NCBI GenBank assembly: GCA_002307905.1
Contig: DBUL01000150.1
Location: 31,541 to 38,628 of the forward strand
Reading direction: 5' to 3'
Source: Rhizobiaceae bacterium UBA1291
Lineage (GTDB): Bacteria; Pseudomonadota; Alphaproteobacteria; Rhizobiales; Rhizobiaceae
DNA length: 7,088 bases
The notes below the pieces were generated by a model. The model did no database searches and was not told the origin of the DNA. It was given only the letters and a program-made list of their open reading frames with translations. Position numbers and translations under genes: made by a program. Each line of letters begins with the position of its first letter. The first letter of the stretch is position 1. This document shows, one piece after another, positions 1 through 6,133 of the stretch.

Positions 1-754
1 CGGCGCGGGCCTTGGCCTGGAGAATGTCGCCCGACCAGCCGATCGTCATGCAGATATCGCCATTGGCGAGATCATCGATATACGAGGAGGAATTGAAGGT
101 CTTCACCGACGGGCGGATCTTCATGTAGACGTCACCGCCGGCCTCGAGATCAGCAGTGTCTTTGCTGTCCGGATCCTTGCCGATGTAGTTCATCGAAATG
201 GCGAAGGTCTCATCCGAGGCGTCGAGAATATTGACGCCGCAACCCTTTAGCTTTTCGGCATTCTCGGGCTTGAAGATCGCATCCCAGCTGTCGACCTTGA
301 AGTCGTCGCCGAGCGCTGCCTTCACCTTGGCGACGTTATAGCCGATGCCCGTCGTACCCCACATGTAGTTGACGGCATATTCATTGCCCGGGTCGTACTT
401 TGCCAGCCGCTCCATGATATCCGGCCACATGTTGGAAAGGTTAGGCAGCTTGGATTTGTCCAGCTTCTGGAACACGCCAGCCTGAATCTGGCGGGCGAGG
501 AACGGGCCGGTCGGCACGACCACGTCATAGCCCGAGCCGCCGGCCAGCAGCTTGGTTTCCACGATCTCGTTCGAGTCGAAAACGTCGTAGACAACCTTGA
601 TGCCCGTTTCCTTGGTGAAATCCGCGAGCACGGACTCGTCGATATAGTCGGACCAGTTGTAGACGTGAACCACGCCCTCGGCGCTGGCCGTCGAAGCCAT
701 CGCCAGAGTGACCATCGCGGCGGATGCAAGGAAGCGGATTGTTTTATTGCGCAT
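1..754 (-). CDS. potF: Polyamine (putrescine) ABC transporter substrate-binding protein, PotF type, 3'-truncated by window edge
   Basis: Periplasmic receptor that captures putrescine or related polyamines and delivers them to an inner-membrane ABC permease. The gene starts at ATG 754-752 and 251 codons are visible; the C-terminal part lies beyond the left edge. Residues 1-25 form a signal peptide: a basic start (MRNK), a hydrophobic core and a likely signal peptidase I site after ASA. The mature part then carries PotF-family blocks: YNWSDY (32-37), ETGIKVVYDVFDSNE, the YDVVVPTGPFLARQ stretch, YMWGTTGIGYNV, PENAEKLKGCGV, and DLANGDICMTIGW near the visible end. These agree closely with what I recall of E. 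coli PotF; NWSDY and the DLANGD/GW region help line the ligand pocket. A ribosome-binding site (GGAGAG) sits just upstream. The ATPase and permease genes would be expected beyond the left edge. It lies 127 nt downstream of the ScfR-like gene on the same strand, but a functional link is unproven. Spermidine or another polyamine is an alternative substrate. Confidence 0.93.
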   Translation of the reverse strand, partial: MRNKTIRFLASAAMVTLAMASTASAEGVVHVYNWSDYIDESVLADFTKETGIKVVYDVFDSNEIVETKLLAGGSGYDVVVPTGPFLARQIQAGVFQKLDKSKLPNLSNMWPDIMERLAKYDPGNEYAVNYMWGTTGIGYNVAKVKAALGDDFKVDSWDAIFKPENAEKLKGCGVNILDASDETFAISMNYIGKDPDSKDTADLEAGGDVYMKIRPSVKTFNSSSYIDDLANGDICMTIGWSGDILQAKARA

Positions 755-881
755 TTTCTCTCCTGTTCCAGCCTCCGGGCACGTCGCCCGATCAGCTATT
801 CCCTCAGTTTTTTTTAACAGAGTAGAAAGGAAATGGACGAGCGACAAGGGGTAATCTTCGCAGTCGCAAACGGTGTGGGAC
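755..881 (-). promoter_or_regulatory. Intergenic leader of the polyamine-binding protein gene, weak candidate promoter
   Basis: This 127-nt gap separates the stop codon of the ScfR-like gene from potF. On the minus strand TTGTCG (847-842) and CTACTC (825-820) are 16 nt apart and could act as a weak -35/-10 pair. A run of eight A residues (plus-strand T, 808-815) follows. I see no convincing terminator hairpin after the regulator gene, so read-through from the regulator into potF cannot be excluded. The only firm element is the ribosome-binding site directly before the potF ATG. Confidence 0.3.
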
Positions 882-2309
882 CTACTGAAAATCGAAGGCG
901 GAGAGCCCCGTCACCATCTCGTCGAGGCCAAGCGGGCGTGTCACCGGCGGCTCGGCGCGGGCAAGGCATCCCTGCCTTTCGCACAGCCGGCAGGCGGTTC
1001 CGACCGCGACCGGGCCGAGCGTCGAACCCGCGACCACCTGGCCGTAGACCACCTCGTCGCGGTGGGCAATGTCGCAGGCGACCAGCAGCGCCGTGCGCCG
1101 CACCCGCTCGCTGAATCCGGCCTGCGGACCGTCGAGCGTGCGCGACAGGGTAAGAAAGCTGGTACCGTCCGGCATTTCGACGTGATCGACCAGCACCTGG
1201 CCCGGCTGGGCGAATGCCGCATGGATATTGAGCTTGGGGCAGCCGCCGCCAAACTTGGCCTGGGGATAGCCCAGTGCACCGGCCCGGCGGAAACGGTGGC
1301 CGGCATTGTCGACCTCGAGCATGAAGAAGGGCACGCCCGAAGCCCCCGGCCGCTGCAGCATGGTCAATCGGTTGGCCGCCTGCTCATAGGACACGTTGAA
1401 GCGCGAACGCAGCATATCGATGTCATAGCGGGCCCGCTGCGCCGCCGAAAGAAAGGCGGCGTAGGGCATGATGACCGCATGCGCCGCATAGCGCGCCAGT
1501 TCGAAACGGCCGAGGCGCTTGGCCTCGCCGGTCGAAAAGGCCAGGCCCTCGAGCGCGGCGGCAATCTCCTCGCCGAAGGCCAGCAGGCTCGCCTCCATCG
1601 CCACTTCGCGCAACTGGTCGAAGGGCGACAGCCGTTCCGACAGGAAGAGTCGCATCGAATGCCGGTCGTAGCGGCGGCGCAGGTTGGGCATGGTGTGGAT
1701 CGGCAGGGTGCGAACGACGATGCCATGCTTGGTCCTCAGCCAGGCCTTCAGCGCCGGCGCCAGGTCCTCGCCGGGCGACAGGCCGAGCGAGGCATGGAAG
1801 GCTTCCGCCGCATCCTCGATCCGCGCATGGAAATTCGGCCGCATCTCGAACCTTTCGCGCACCTCGTCGATCGGCAGGCGCGTGCCGGAGATCGAGGTCT
1901 CGTGGCCCTCGCGCGCCAGCAGTTCGGCAAGATCGGTCAGCCTTGCTGCCTGCTCGCGATAGGCGCGGTAGAGCTTGACGACGCCCGCCGCCGCATTGGG
2001 CGCGGCTTCCGCCACCTCGATCAACTCCTGGTCGCCCGGCACTTCGCCGGCCAGGAGCGGATCGGCGAACACCTCGCGCAGATGGCCGGCCATCCCGCCC
2101 GCCTCGCCCTGCAGCTCGTCGAGATCGACCTTGTAGACGGCGGCCAGTTTCAGCAGCAGCTGCACCGTCAGGGGACGCTGATTGCGCTCGATCAGATTGA
2201 GATAGGAGGGCGAGATTTCCAGCGCCTCGGCCATCGCCGTCTGGGTCAGCCCCAGCCCGTTGCGGATACGCCGCACCCTTGGGCCGGCAAAGATCTTGTT
2301 TTCCGCCAT
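882..2309 (-). CDS. XRE-family transcriptional regulator of the ScfR/RamB type (short-chain fatty acyl-CoA regulator family)
   Basis: A 475-residue DNA-binding regulator, probably controlling the divergent isocitrate lyase gene. Residues about 10-64 are an XRE helix-turn-helix (LTQTAMAEALEISPSYLNLI, then ERNQRPL). Residues about 190-320 are the ImmA/IrrE-like middle region, recognisable by RYDRHSMRLFLSERL, MPYAAFLSAAQRARYD and RLTMLQRPGASGVPFF. The C-terminal domain (DUF2083 type) has CPKLNIHAAF, EMPDGTSFLTLSRT and a cysteine cluster C440-x2-C443-x4-C448. The usual histidine motif of ImmA/IrrE proteases (HExxH) is absent; the matching stretch reads LREVAMEASLL, so protease activity is unlikely. 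The family includes RamB of Corynebacterium and Mycobacterium (aceA/aceB or icl1) and PccR of Rhodobacter (propionyl-CoA genes), where acyl-CoA esters are the proposed signals. I chose ATG 2309-2307 because the domain begins there and AAAAGG lies 9 nt upstream. A longer in-frame start at 2402 would run through the promoter region and adds 31 residues unlike the family. Confidence 0.92.
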   Translation of the reverse strand: MAENKIFAGPRVRRIRNGLGLTQTAMAEALEISPSYLNLIERNQRPLTVQLLLKLAAVYKVDLDELQGEAGGMAGHLREVFADPLLAGEVPGDQELIEVAEAAPNAAAGVVKLYRAYREQAARLTDLAELLAREGHETSISGTRLPIDEVRERFEMRPNFHARIEDAAEAFHASLGLSPGEDLAPALKAWLRTKHGIVVRTLPIHTMPNLRRRYDRHSMRLFLSERLSPFDQLREVAMEASLLAFGEEIAAALEGLAFSTGEAKRLGRFELARYAAHAVIMPYAAFLSAAQRARYDIDMLRSRFNVSYEQAANRLTMLQRPGASGVPFFMLEVDNAGHRFRRAGALGYPQAKFGGGCPKLNIHAAFAQPGQVLVDHVEMPDGTSFLTLSRTLDGPQAGFSERVRRTALLVACDIAHRDEVVYGQVVAGSTLGPVAVGTACRLCERQGCLARAEPPVTRPLGLDEMVTGLSAFDFQ

Positions 2310-2367
2310 CTTGACACACCTTTTACAACCTTGGCCGACAATCGGACCAGCGACAACATTAACAATT

Positions 2368-2396
2368 TTTACAAATTTACAGTGCCCCAATGTCAA
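2368..2396 (-). promoter_or_regulatory. Candidate promoter of the ScfR-like regulator gene
   Basis: On the minus strand a perfect TTGACA (-35, 2396-2391) is followed after 17 nt by TGTAAA (-10, 2373-2368), four of six matches to TATAAT. Transcription would start near 2361 and leave a leader of about 50 nt before the ATG. The -10 is itself part of a TTTACA box on the other strand, and two adjoining boxes (TTTACAAATTTACAG, 2368-2382) cover the -10 and part of the spacer. That arrangement suggests autorepression. Confidence 0.5.
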
Positions 2397-2443
2397 AGGC
2401 AAGACATGCTAACCTCTTTCCGGGGATCGATTTCCCCATTTAT

Positions 2444-2471
2444 CTGGACGTTTTGTGCAGTGCGCTGTAAA
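2444..2471 (+). promoter_or_regulatory. Weak candidate promoter of aceA
   Basis: CTGGAC (2444-2449) and TGTAAA (2466-2471) are 16 nt apart and would start transcription near 2478, about 70 nt before the aceA ATG. The -10 coincides with the fourth TTTACA box. The -35 matches poorly, as expected for a promoter that needs an activator. Just upstream, GGGGA (2422-2426) and TCCCC (2433-2437) form a short inverted repeat that could be another protein-binding site. Confidence 0.3.
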
Positions 2472-2548
2472 TCCAGTCACATCGAAAGCGAAACTTCTGC
2501 CAGCAAAAGGACAGTGGCTTCGTGAACCAGAGCAAGATGGAGTTTGCT

Positions 2549-3838
<1,290 letters not shown>

Positions 3839-3843
3839 GCCTA

Positions 3844-3857
3844 AGGGGCCTGCCCCT
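3844..3857 (+). terminator. Short GC-rich hairpin after aceA
   Basis: AGGGGC (3844-3849) and GCCCCT (3852-3857) form a compact inverted repeat five bases after the aceA stop codon. There is no T tract, so it may be a weak terminator or an mRNA 3'-end stabiliser. It could also be the outer edge of the adjoining repeat element. Confidence 0.3.
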
Positions 3858-3892
3858 CACCCTAGCCTTCTCCCCGCTCGCGGGGAGAAGGG
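3852..3892. repeat. Rhizobial-type intergenic palindromic repeat
   Basis: The stretch begins GCCCCTCACCCTAGCC and continues into an 11-bp perfect stem: CCTTCTCCCCG (3866-3876), a CTCG loop (3877-3880) and CGGGGAGAAGG (3881-3891). GC-rich elements of this form (CCCCTCACCCTAG followed by a CTCCCC/GGGGAG palindrome) are widespread between genes in Rhizobium, Agrobacterium and relatives. It sits between aceA and the 78-residue gene, where it could modulate read-through or protect the aceA transcript. Family membership is from general familiarity, not from a search. Confidence 0.6.
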
Positions 3893-3949
3893 ACTGCCAA
3901 TACCCTGGATCAACAATTCAAGAACCCCGCATATAAGAGGAGAAATGCC

Positions 3950-4186
3950 ATGACCCCGCAGACCCGAGTTAAGGAACGCGCTGAAGAACAGGCTTCCGCC
4001 ATGACGGCCGACCAGCAGGCCATGATCCGCATGGTGGCCAACGACCTGCATCGCCTCAACCAGTCGGTCATGAAGGCGGTTGACGCCGGCGTATCGGTCG
4101 AGCTCGTCCGCTCCGCCCGCCATCACGGCGGCGACGGCAACTGGGGCGACCTGTTGATCCCGGTCATCGTGACCCAGGGCAAGTAA
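3950..4186 (+). CDS. Conserved-looking small hypothetical protein (78 aa) downstream of aceA
   Basis: I do not recognise this protein. The 78 residues show no signal peptide and no membrane segment. Residues 1-46 are hydrophilic and predicted helical (RVKERAEEQASAMTADQQ, then MVANDLHRLNQSVMKAVDAG). The C-terminal part holds a short motif with a histidine pair, glycines and acidic residues (ARHHGGDGNWGD, about 57-68), ending in a hydrophobic LLIPVIV strand. A good ribosome-binding site, GAGGAG (3937-3942), lies 7 nt before ATG 3950, and codon use resembles its neighbours, so it is very probably real. It lies 111 nt downstream of aceA on the same strand, with a hairpin and a repeat between, and no clear promoter of its own is visible. 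Co-expression with aceA, with the repeat acting as a processing or attenuation point, is plausible. A role in the glyoxylate shunt is only an inference from position. Confidence 0.82.
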   Translation: MTPQTRVKERAEEQASAMTADQQAMIRMVANDLHRLNQSVMKAVDAGVSVELVRSARHHGGDGNWGDLLIPVIVTQGK

Positions 4187-4230
4187 AAAAGCTTTACGGA
4201 CCATTCGGGGCGTCAAAACCCCGGGTCGGC

Positions 4231-4295
4231 TCCCGCGCAATGATCGCTGGCTTCGGGGGGAGCTTCACGCGGTCGCTGCGCGGGATTTTCGTTTT
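4231..4295 (+). terminator. Probable terminator between convergent genes
   Basis: TCCCGCGC (4231-4238) and GCGCGGGA (4278-4285) are an exact 8-bp inverted repeat, and the second arm is followed at once by TTTTCGTTTTC (4286-4296). This is the order expected for a rho-independent terminator of the plus-strand 78-residue gene. The 39-nt loop is longer than usual. A second small stem, CGGGG (4206-4210) with CCCCG (4219-4223), precedes it. The minus-strand TetR gene ends at 4302, so the gap separates convergent transcripts. Confidence 0.45.
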
Positions 4296-4301
4296 CAGGG
4301 G

Positions 4302-4895
4302 CTAGAGGGCTTTAGCGAGCAAGCCTTCCGCCAAGGTCCGGAAGGCATCCACGGCCTTGGGCAGTACATCTCCCGGATTGTCGCTTGCGGCGATCCAGAG
4401 GGCTGCGTTGAGGGCTGCGCCGCTCAAAAGCCGCGCTGCCGCTTCGGCGTCGACGGGCTTGATCGTGCCTTGCGCGATAAGGCGCTCCACGACCACGCGG
4501 GTCGCCTGCAGGCAGCTGCCCTGGCTCGGCCACCGCGAGGGATCGCCAAGCACAGCAGGTCCATCCAGCAGGACGATGCGCTGCACCTCAGGGTCGAGCG
4601 CCATTTCGATATAGGCTACCCCTTCGTCCAATAGGGCCTGCCAAGCGCTGTCTGCGCCTGCTCCGCGCTCCTGCGCGCGCGCCGCCATCTCGGAATCGAT
4701 CTGATGGACCACAGCGGCCAGAAGGCCTTTCTTGTCCCCAAAGTTATGATAGAGGGCACCTCGGGTCAGGCCGGCCTTGGCGGTAAGCTCATCCATCGAC
4801 GCCGCTGCATAGCCCTGCTCGGCAAAGGCCGATCGAGCCGCCGCAATGAGCTTGGCGCGGTTTTCCTCCATGGTCTCACTGCGTCGTCTTGCCAT
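4302..4895 (-). CDS. TetR/AcrR-family transcriptional regulator
   Basis: A 197-residue repressor-type regulator. Residues about 11-57 are the TetR N-terminal DNA-binding domain: ENRAKLIAAARSAFAEQGYA, then ASMDELTAKAGLTRGALYHN and FGDKKGLL, with the classic helix-turn-helix ending in LYHNFGDKKGL. The rest is an all-helical ligand-binding and dimerisation domain; EVQRIVLLDGPAVLGDPSRW (103-122) is a stretch seen in many TetR proteins. The ligand is not predictable. I chose ATG 4895-4893 because AAGGA (4905-4901) lies 7 nt upstream and the family domain begins soon after; an in-frame start at 4931 would run into the operator region. It is divergent from the RidA-like gene with 146 bp between, and that gap holds three copies of one palindrome. 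Self-repression and control of the RidA-like gene are therefore likely. E. coli yjgH also has a TetR gene (bdcR) nearby, but this protein does not look like a BdcR orthologue. Confidence 0.93.
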   Translation of the reverse strand: MARRRSETMEENRAKLIAAARSAFAEQGYAAASMDELTAKAGLTRGALYHNFGDKKGLLAAVVHQIDSEMAARAQERGAGADSAWQALLDEGVAYIEMALDPEVQRIVLLDGPAVLGDPSRWPSQGSCLQATRVVVERLIAQGTIKPVDAEAAARLLSGAALNAALWIAASDNPGDVLPKAVDAFRTLAEGLLAKAL

Positions 4896-4912
4896 GCTGA
4901 TCCTTGATTTTA

Positions 4913-4976
4913 TATACGCGCCGTATGCCAATTGACATACGAGACGTATGCGCGTATTTCACATACGTCTCGTATG
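4913..4976. promoter_or_regulatory. Three-copy TetR operator array (CATACG-N3-CGTATG)
   Basis: Three 15-bp palindromes lie between the TetR gene and the RidA-like gene: TATACGCGCCGTATG (4913-4927, one imperfect base in an arm), CATACGAGACGTATG (4936-4950) and CATACGTCTCGTATG (4962-4976). The last two are exact reverse complements of each other, including the central three bases. Centres are 23 and 26 bp apart. The sites cover the candidate promoter of the RidA-like gene and the AT-rich start region of the TetR gene. Size, symmetry and position are typical of TetR-family operators; binding by the neighbouring protein is inferred. Confidence 0.8.
4932..4960 (+). promoter_or_regulatory. Candidate promoter of the RidA-like gene
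   Basis: A perfect TTGACA (4932-4937) is followed after 17 nt by TATTTC (4955-4960), a modest -10. Transcription would begin near 4967, leaving a leader of about 75 nt. The second operator starts inside the -35 and fills most of the spacer, and the third lies over the start site, so a bound repressor would block polymerase. For the TetR gene the minus strand has only an AT-rich TATATAAAAT (4916-4907), too close to its ribosome-binding site to be confident of. Confidence 0.5.
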
Positions 4977-5041
4977 AGTAATGCTGTTCGCGCCCCCTGC
5001 CAAGCCTTCCCCGCAGCAAAAGAATGACTGGAGAACCCTGC

Positions 5042-5440
5042 ATGACAAAACGCCAAGCCGTCTTTCCCGCCAATCGACACGCGCTTTATGAGGAGCACGG
5101 CTATTCCGCAGCGATCCGTTCCGATGACCTGTTGTTTGTGTCGGGACAGGTGGGAAGCCGGTCCGACGGCACGCCGGAGCCCGACTTCTCCGCCCAGGTC
5201 GAGCTCGCCTTCAGCAACCTGGAAGCCACGCTCCATGCCGGCGGATGCAGCTTCGATGATATCGTCGATGTCACGACCTTTCATACCGATCCGGAAACAC
5301 AGTTCCCGGCCATCATGGAGGTCAAGCAGCGCGTCTTCAACCAGCGACCCTATCCGAACTGGACGGCCATCGGCGTCAACTGGCTTGCCGGTTTCGATTT
5401 CGAGATCAAGGTGATCGCGCGCGTCCCGTCCGCGCAATAG
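5042..5440 (+). CDS. RidA (YjgF/YER057c/UK114) superfamily protein, YjgH-like, lacking the catalytic arginine
   Basis: A 132-residue cytoplasmic protein of the Rid superfamily, whose members usually form trimers with ligand sites between subunits. Family features are YSAAIRSDDLLFVSGQVG (21-38), PDFSAQVELAFSNLEATL (47-64), FDDIVDVTTFHTD (71-83) and FDFEIKVIARVP (118-129). RidA deaminases carry an essential arginine in a PxR(S/T) motif. Here the equivalent stretch is PYPNWTAIG (103-111), with Trp107 in its place, so the 2-aminoacrylate (enamine/imine) deaminase reaction is not expected. The pattern PYPNWTA..V.WLAGFDFEIKVIAR is what I remember of E. coli YjgH, whose function is not established. 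ATG 5042 is chosen because GGAGA (5030-5034) lies 7 nt upstream; in-frame ATG 5024 would add six residues without a good ribosome-binding site. It is probably repressed by the divergent TetR protein. Confidence 0.92.
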   Translation: MTKRQAVFPANRHALYEEHGYSAAIRSDDLLFVSGQVGSRSDGTPEPDFSAQVELAFSNLEATLHAGGCSFDDIVDVTTFHTDPETQFPAIMEVKQRVFNQRPYPNWTAIGVNWLAGFDFEIKVIARVPSAQ

Positions 5441-5461
5441 TTCGCAACACCGTGGCTGCGA

Positions 5462-5486
5462 CGAGGCTCGCGTCAACCGAGCCTCG
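5462..5486. terminator. Strong hairpin after the RidA-like gene
   Basis: CGAGGCTCG (5462-5470) and CGAGCCTCG (5478-5486) form a perfect 9-bp GC-rich stem with a 7-nt loop, beginning 21 nt after the RidA-like stop codon. No T run follows on either strand, but position and stability fit a transcript end, possibly for transcripts from both directions. Confidence 0.5.
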
Positions 5487-5763
5487 GTCGCCTGCCGGCG
5501 ACAAGATCCGCGTGCGCCTTCAACGGCTTGCGCATCCGTTCGACCTCCGCGCGGATTTCCCGCTGGTGGCGATCGTCATTGTTCGTCACGATCCACAGGC
5601 GGATTGGCCGTCGTCCGACCCCGACAAGGACACGCGCAGCGCCCCGATGGCGCCAGCATGAGGATCGGGGTTGCACCCGGCCCTCCAATGACGACGACAA
5701 TCGGAGCCCGGCCAGCGCCGGTCACTCGACATTCAGCACGGCCGGCTACCGGTCCGCCTGAAC
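5487..5763. other. Gene-poor stretch with a possible ORF remnant on the minus strand
   Basis: No recognisable gene lies here. On the minus strand one frame is open from 5700 down to a stop at 5473. Its final 40 residues look coding-like: high GC at third positions and a charged helical run (DDRHQREIRAEVERMRKPLK). It lacks a good start and ribosome-binding site. The region upstream reads sensibly only in another minus frame (an IVVVIGGPGATPILML stretch near 5690-5640), so this could be a frameshifted remnant or chance. A small stem, CCGGC (5708-5712) with GCCGG (5717-5721), lies downstream of the 47-residue ORF and could end its transcript. Confidence 0.25.
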
Positions 5764-5907
5764 TCAACCGGCGAAGGCGAGAGCCAGTGCGGCAAGCGCT
5801 GCGGAGGCGCCGATGCTAAGGAGGGTGAAGCGGACAAGCCGGGCGCGGTCTTCGTCGCGCGTCCTGGCAATGGCGATCACCCGTGGCTTGCTGTTCTGTC
5901 TGTTCAT
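5764..5907 (-). CDS. Possible 47-residue single-pass membrane protein
   Basis: A short ORF running from ATG 5907-5905 to TGA 5766-5764. The N-terminal half is strongly charged and basic (MNRQNSKPRVIAIARTRDED, then RARLVR). The C-terminal half, about residues 25-46, is a clean hydrophobic segment (FTLLSIGASAALAALALAFA) ending in Gly47-stop. This is the layout of a small inner-membrane protein with its N-terminus in the cytoplasm. AGGA lies 8 nt upstream of the ATG, and third codon positions are about 77% G/C, like real genes here. I do not recognise a family and no function can be inferred. It has the same orientation as the oxidoreductase gene upstream, 215 nt away. A plus-strand frame over the same bases (ATG at 5871) also encodes a hydrophobic stretch, so the strand call is not certain. 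Confidence 0.5.
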   Translation of the reverse strand: MNRQNSKPRVIAIARTRDEDRARLVRFTLLSIGASAALAALALAFAG

Positions 5908-6122
5908 CGGCGCTATCCTGTACACTGCCGTTGAGGAAAACAATGCCGTCTCATGGCGGCAATCCGGTTCAATATCATGTCACATCCAGCTAAGGATGCC
6001 GGCATCGAACCAGAATGATCCTGGCACGTTAACAATAGCTAAACTATGGCGGAAAGCTTGGGCAAATTGCGTTCGATCACGCGATCTTGTTGCTTTGCAT
6101 CAGAGCGGTTGTCCCGTTGGGA
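5908..6122. other. Non-coding gap with short palindromes
   Basis: This 215-nt gap between the 47-residue ORF and the oxidoreductase gene is lower in GC than its surroundings. It contains a perfect 12-bp palindrome, GATGCCGGCATC (5995-6006), flanked by GGTTC (5966-5970) and GAACC (6007-6011). I see no convincing gene, tRNA or strong promoter. Confidence 0.4.
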
Positions 6123-6133
6123 TCAGACGCTCT
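6102..6133 (-). terminator. Hairpin spanning the oxidoreductase stop codon
   Basis: AGAGCG (6102-6107) pairs with CGCTCT (6128-6133). Inside it TCCC pairs with GGGA across a GTT loop (about 6112-6122), giving a two-part stem. The stop codon of the minus-strand oxidoreductase gene (6125-6123) falls inside the structure. There is no T tract afterwards, so it may be an inefficient terminator, an mRNA-end stabiliser or part of a dispersed rhizobial repeat. Confidence 0.35.

Larger units (their letters stand above)
2322..2471. promoter_or_regulatory. Four TTTACA boxes in the divergent regulator-aceA region (candidate ScfR operators)
   Basis: Four copies of TTTACA(A/G) occur in this region: TTTACAAC at 2322-2329, TTTACAAA at 2368-2375, TTTACAGT at 2376-2383 (tandem, period 8), and TTTACAGC on the minus strand at 2471-2464. 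The last gives an exact inverted repeat: ATTTACAG at 2375-2382 against CTGTAAAT at 2465-2472. Box 2 differs by one base from TTTGCAAA, the core I recall for RamB/PccR-type sites. The first box abuts the regulator's ribosome-binding site, boxes 2-3 cover its -10, and box 4 overlaps the candidate aceA -10. Binding is inferred, not shown. Confidence 0.45.

Noticed and set aside
2310..2402. 31-residue N-terminal extension of the ScfR-like regulator (start at 2402)
   Set aside because: It would translate the -35/-10 and operator boxes; the family start with a ribosome-binding site is at 2309.
873..2525. 550-codon open frame on the plus strand opposite the ScfR-like gene
   Set aside because: It is an antisense shadow of a well-recognised regulator in GC-rich DNA, shows no protein family features and runs across the regulator's promoter region.
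3857..4240. 127-codon minus-strand frame over the 78-residue gene
   Set aside because: Shadow of a gene with a good ribosome-binding site; it also translates the palindromic repeat.
5961..5982. GGTTCAATATC resembling a tRNA T-loop
   Set aside because: The flanking bases do not pair as a T stem and no acceptor or anticodon arms can be found.
5977..6018. 13-codon ORF (MSHPAKDAGIEPE) on the plus strand
   Set aside because: Too short, with no ribosome-binding site and no regulatory context for a leader peptide.
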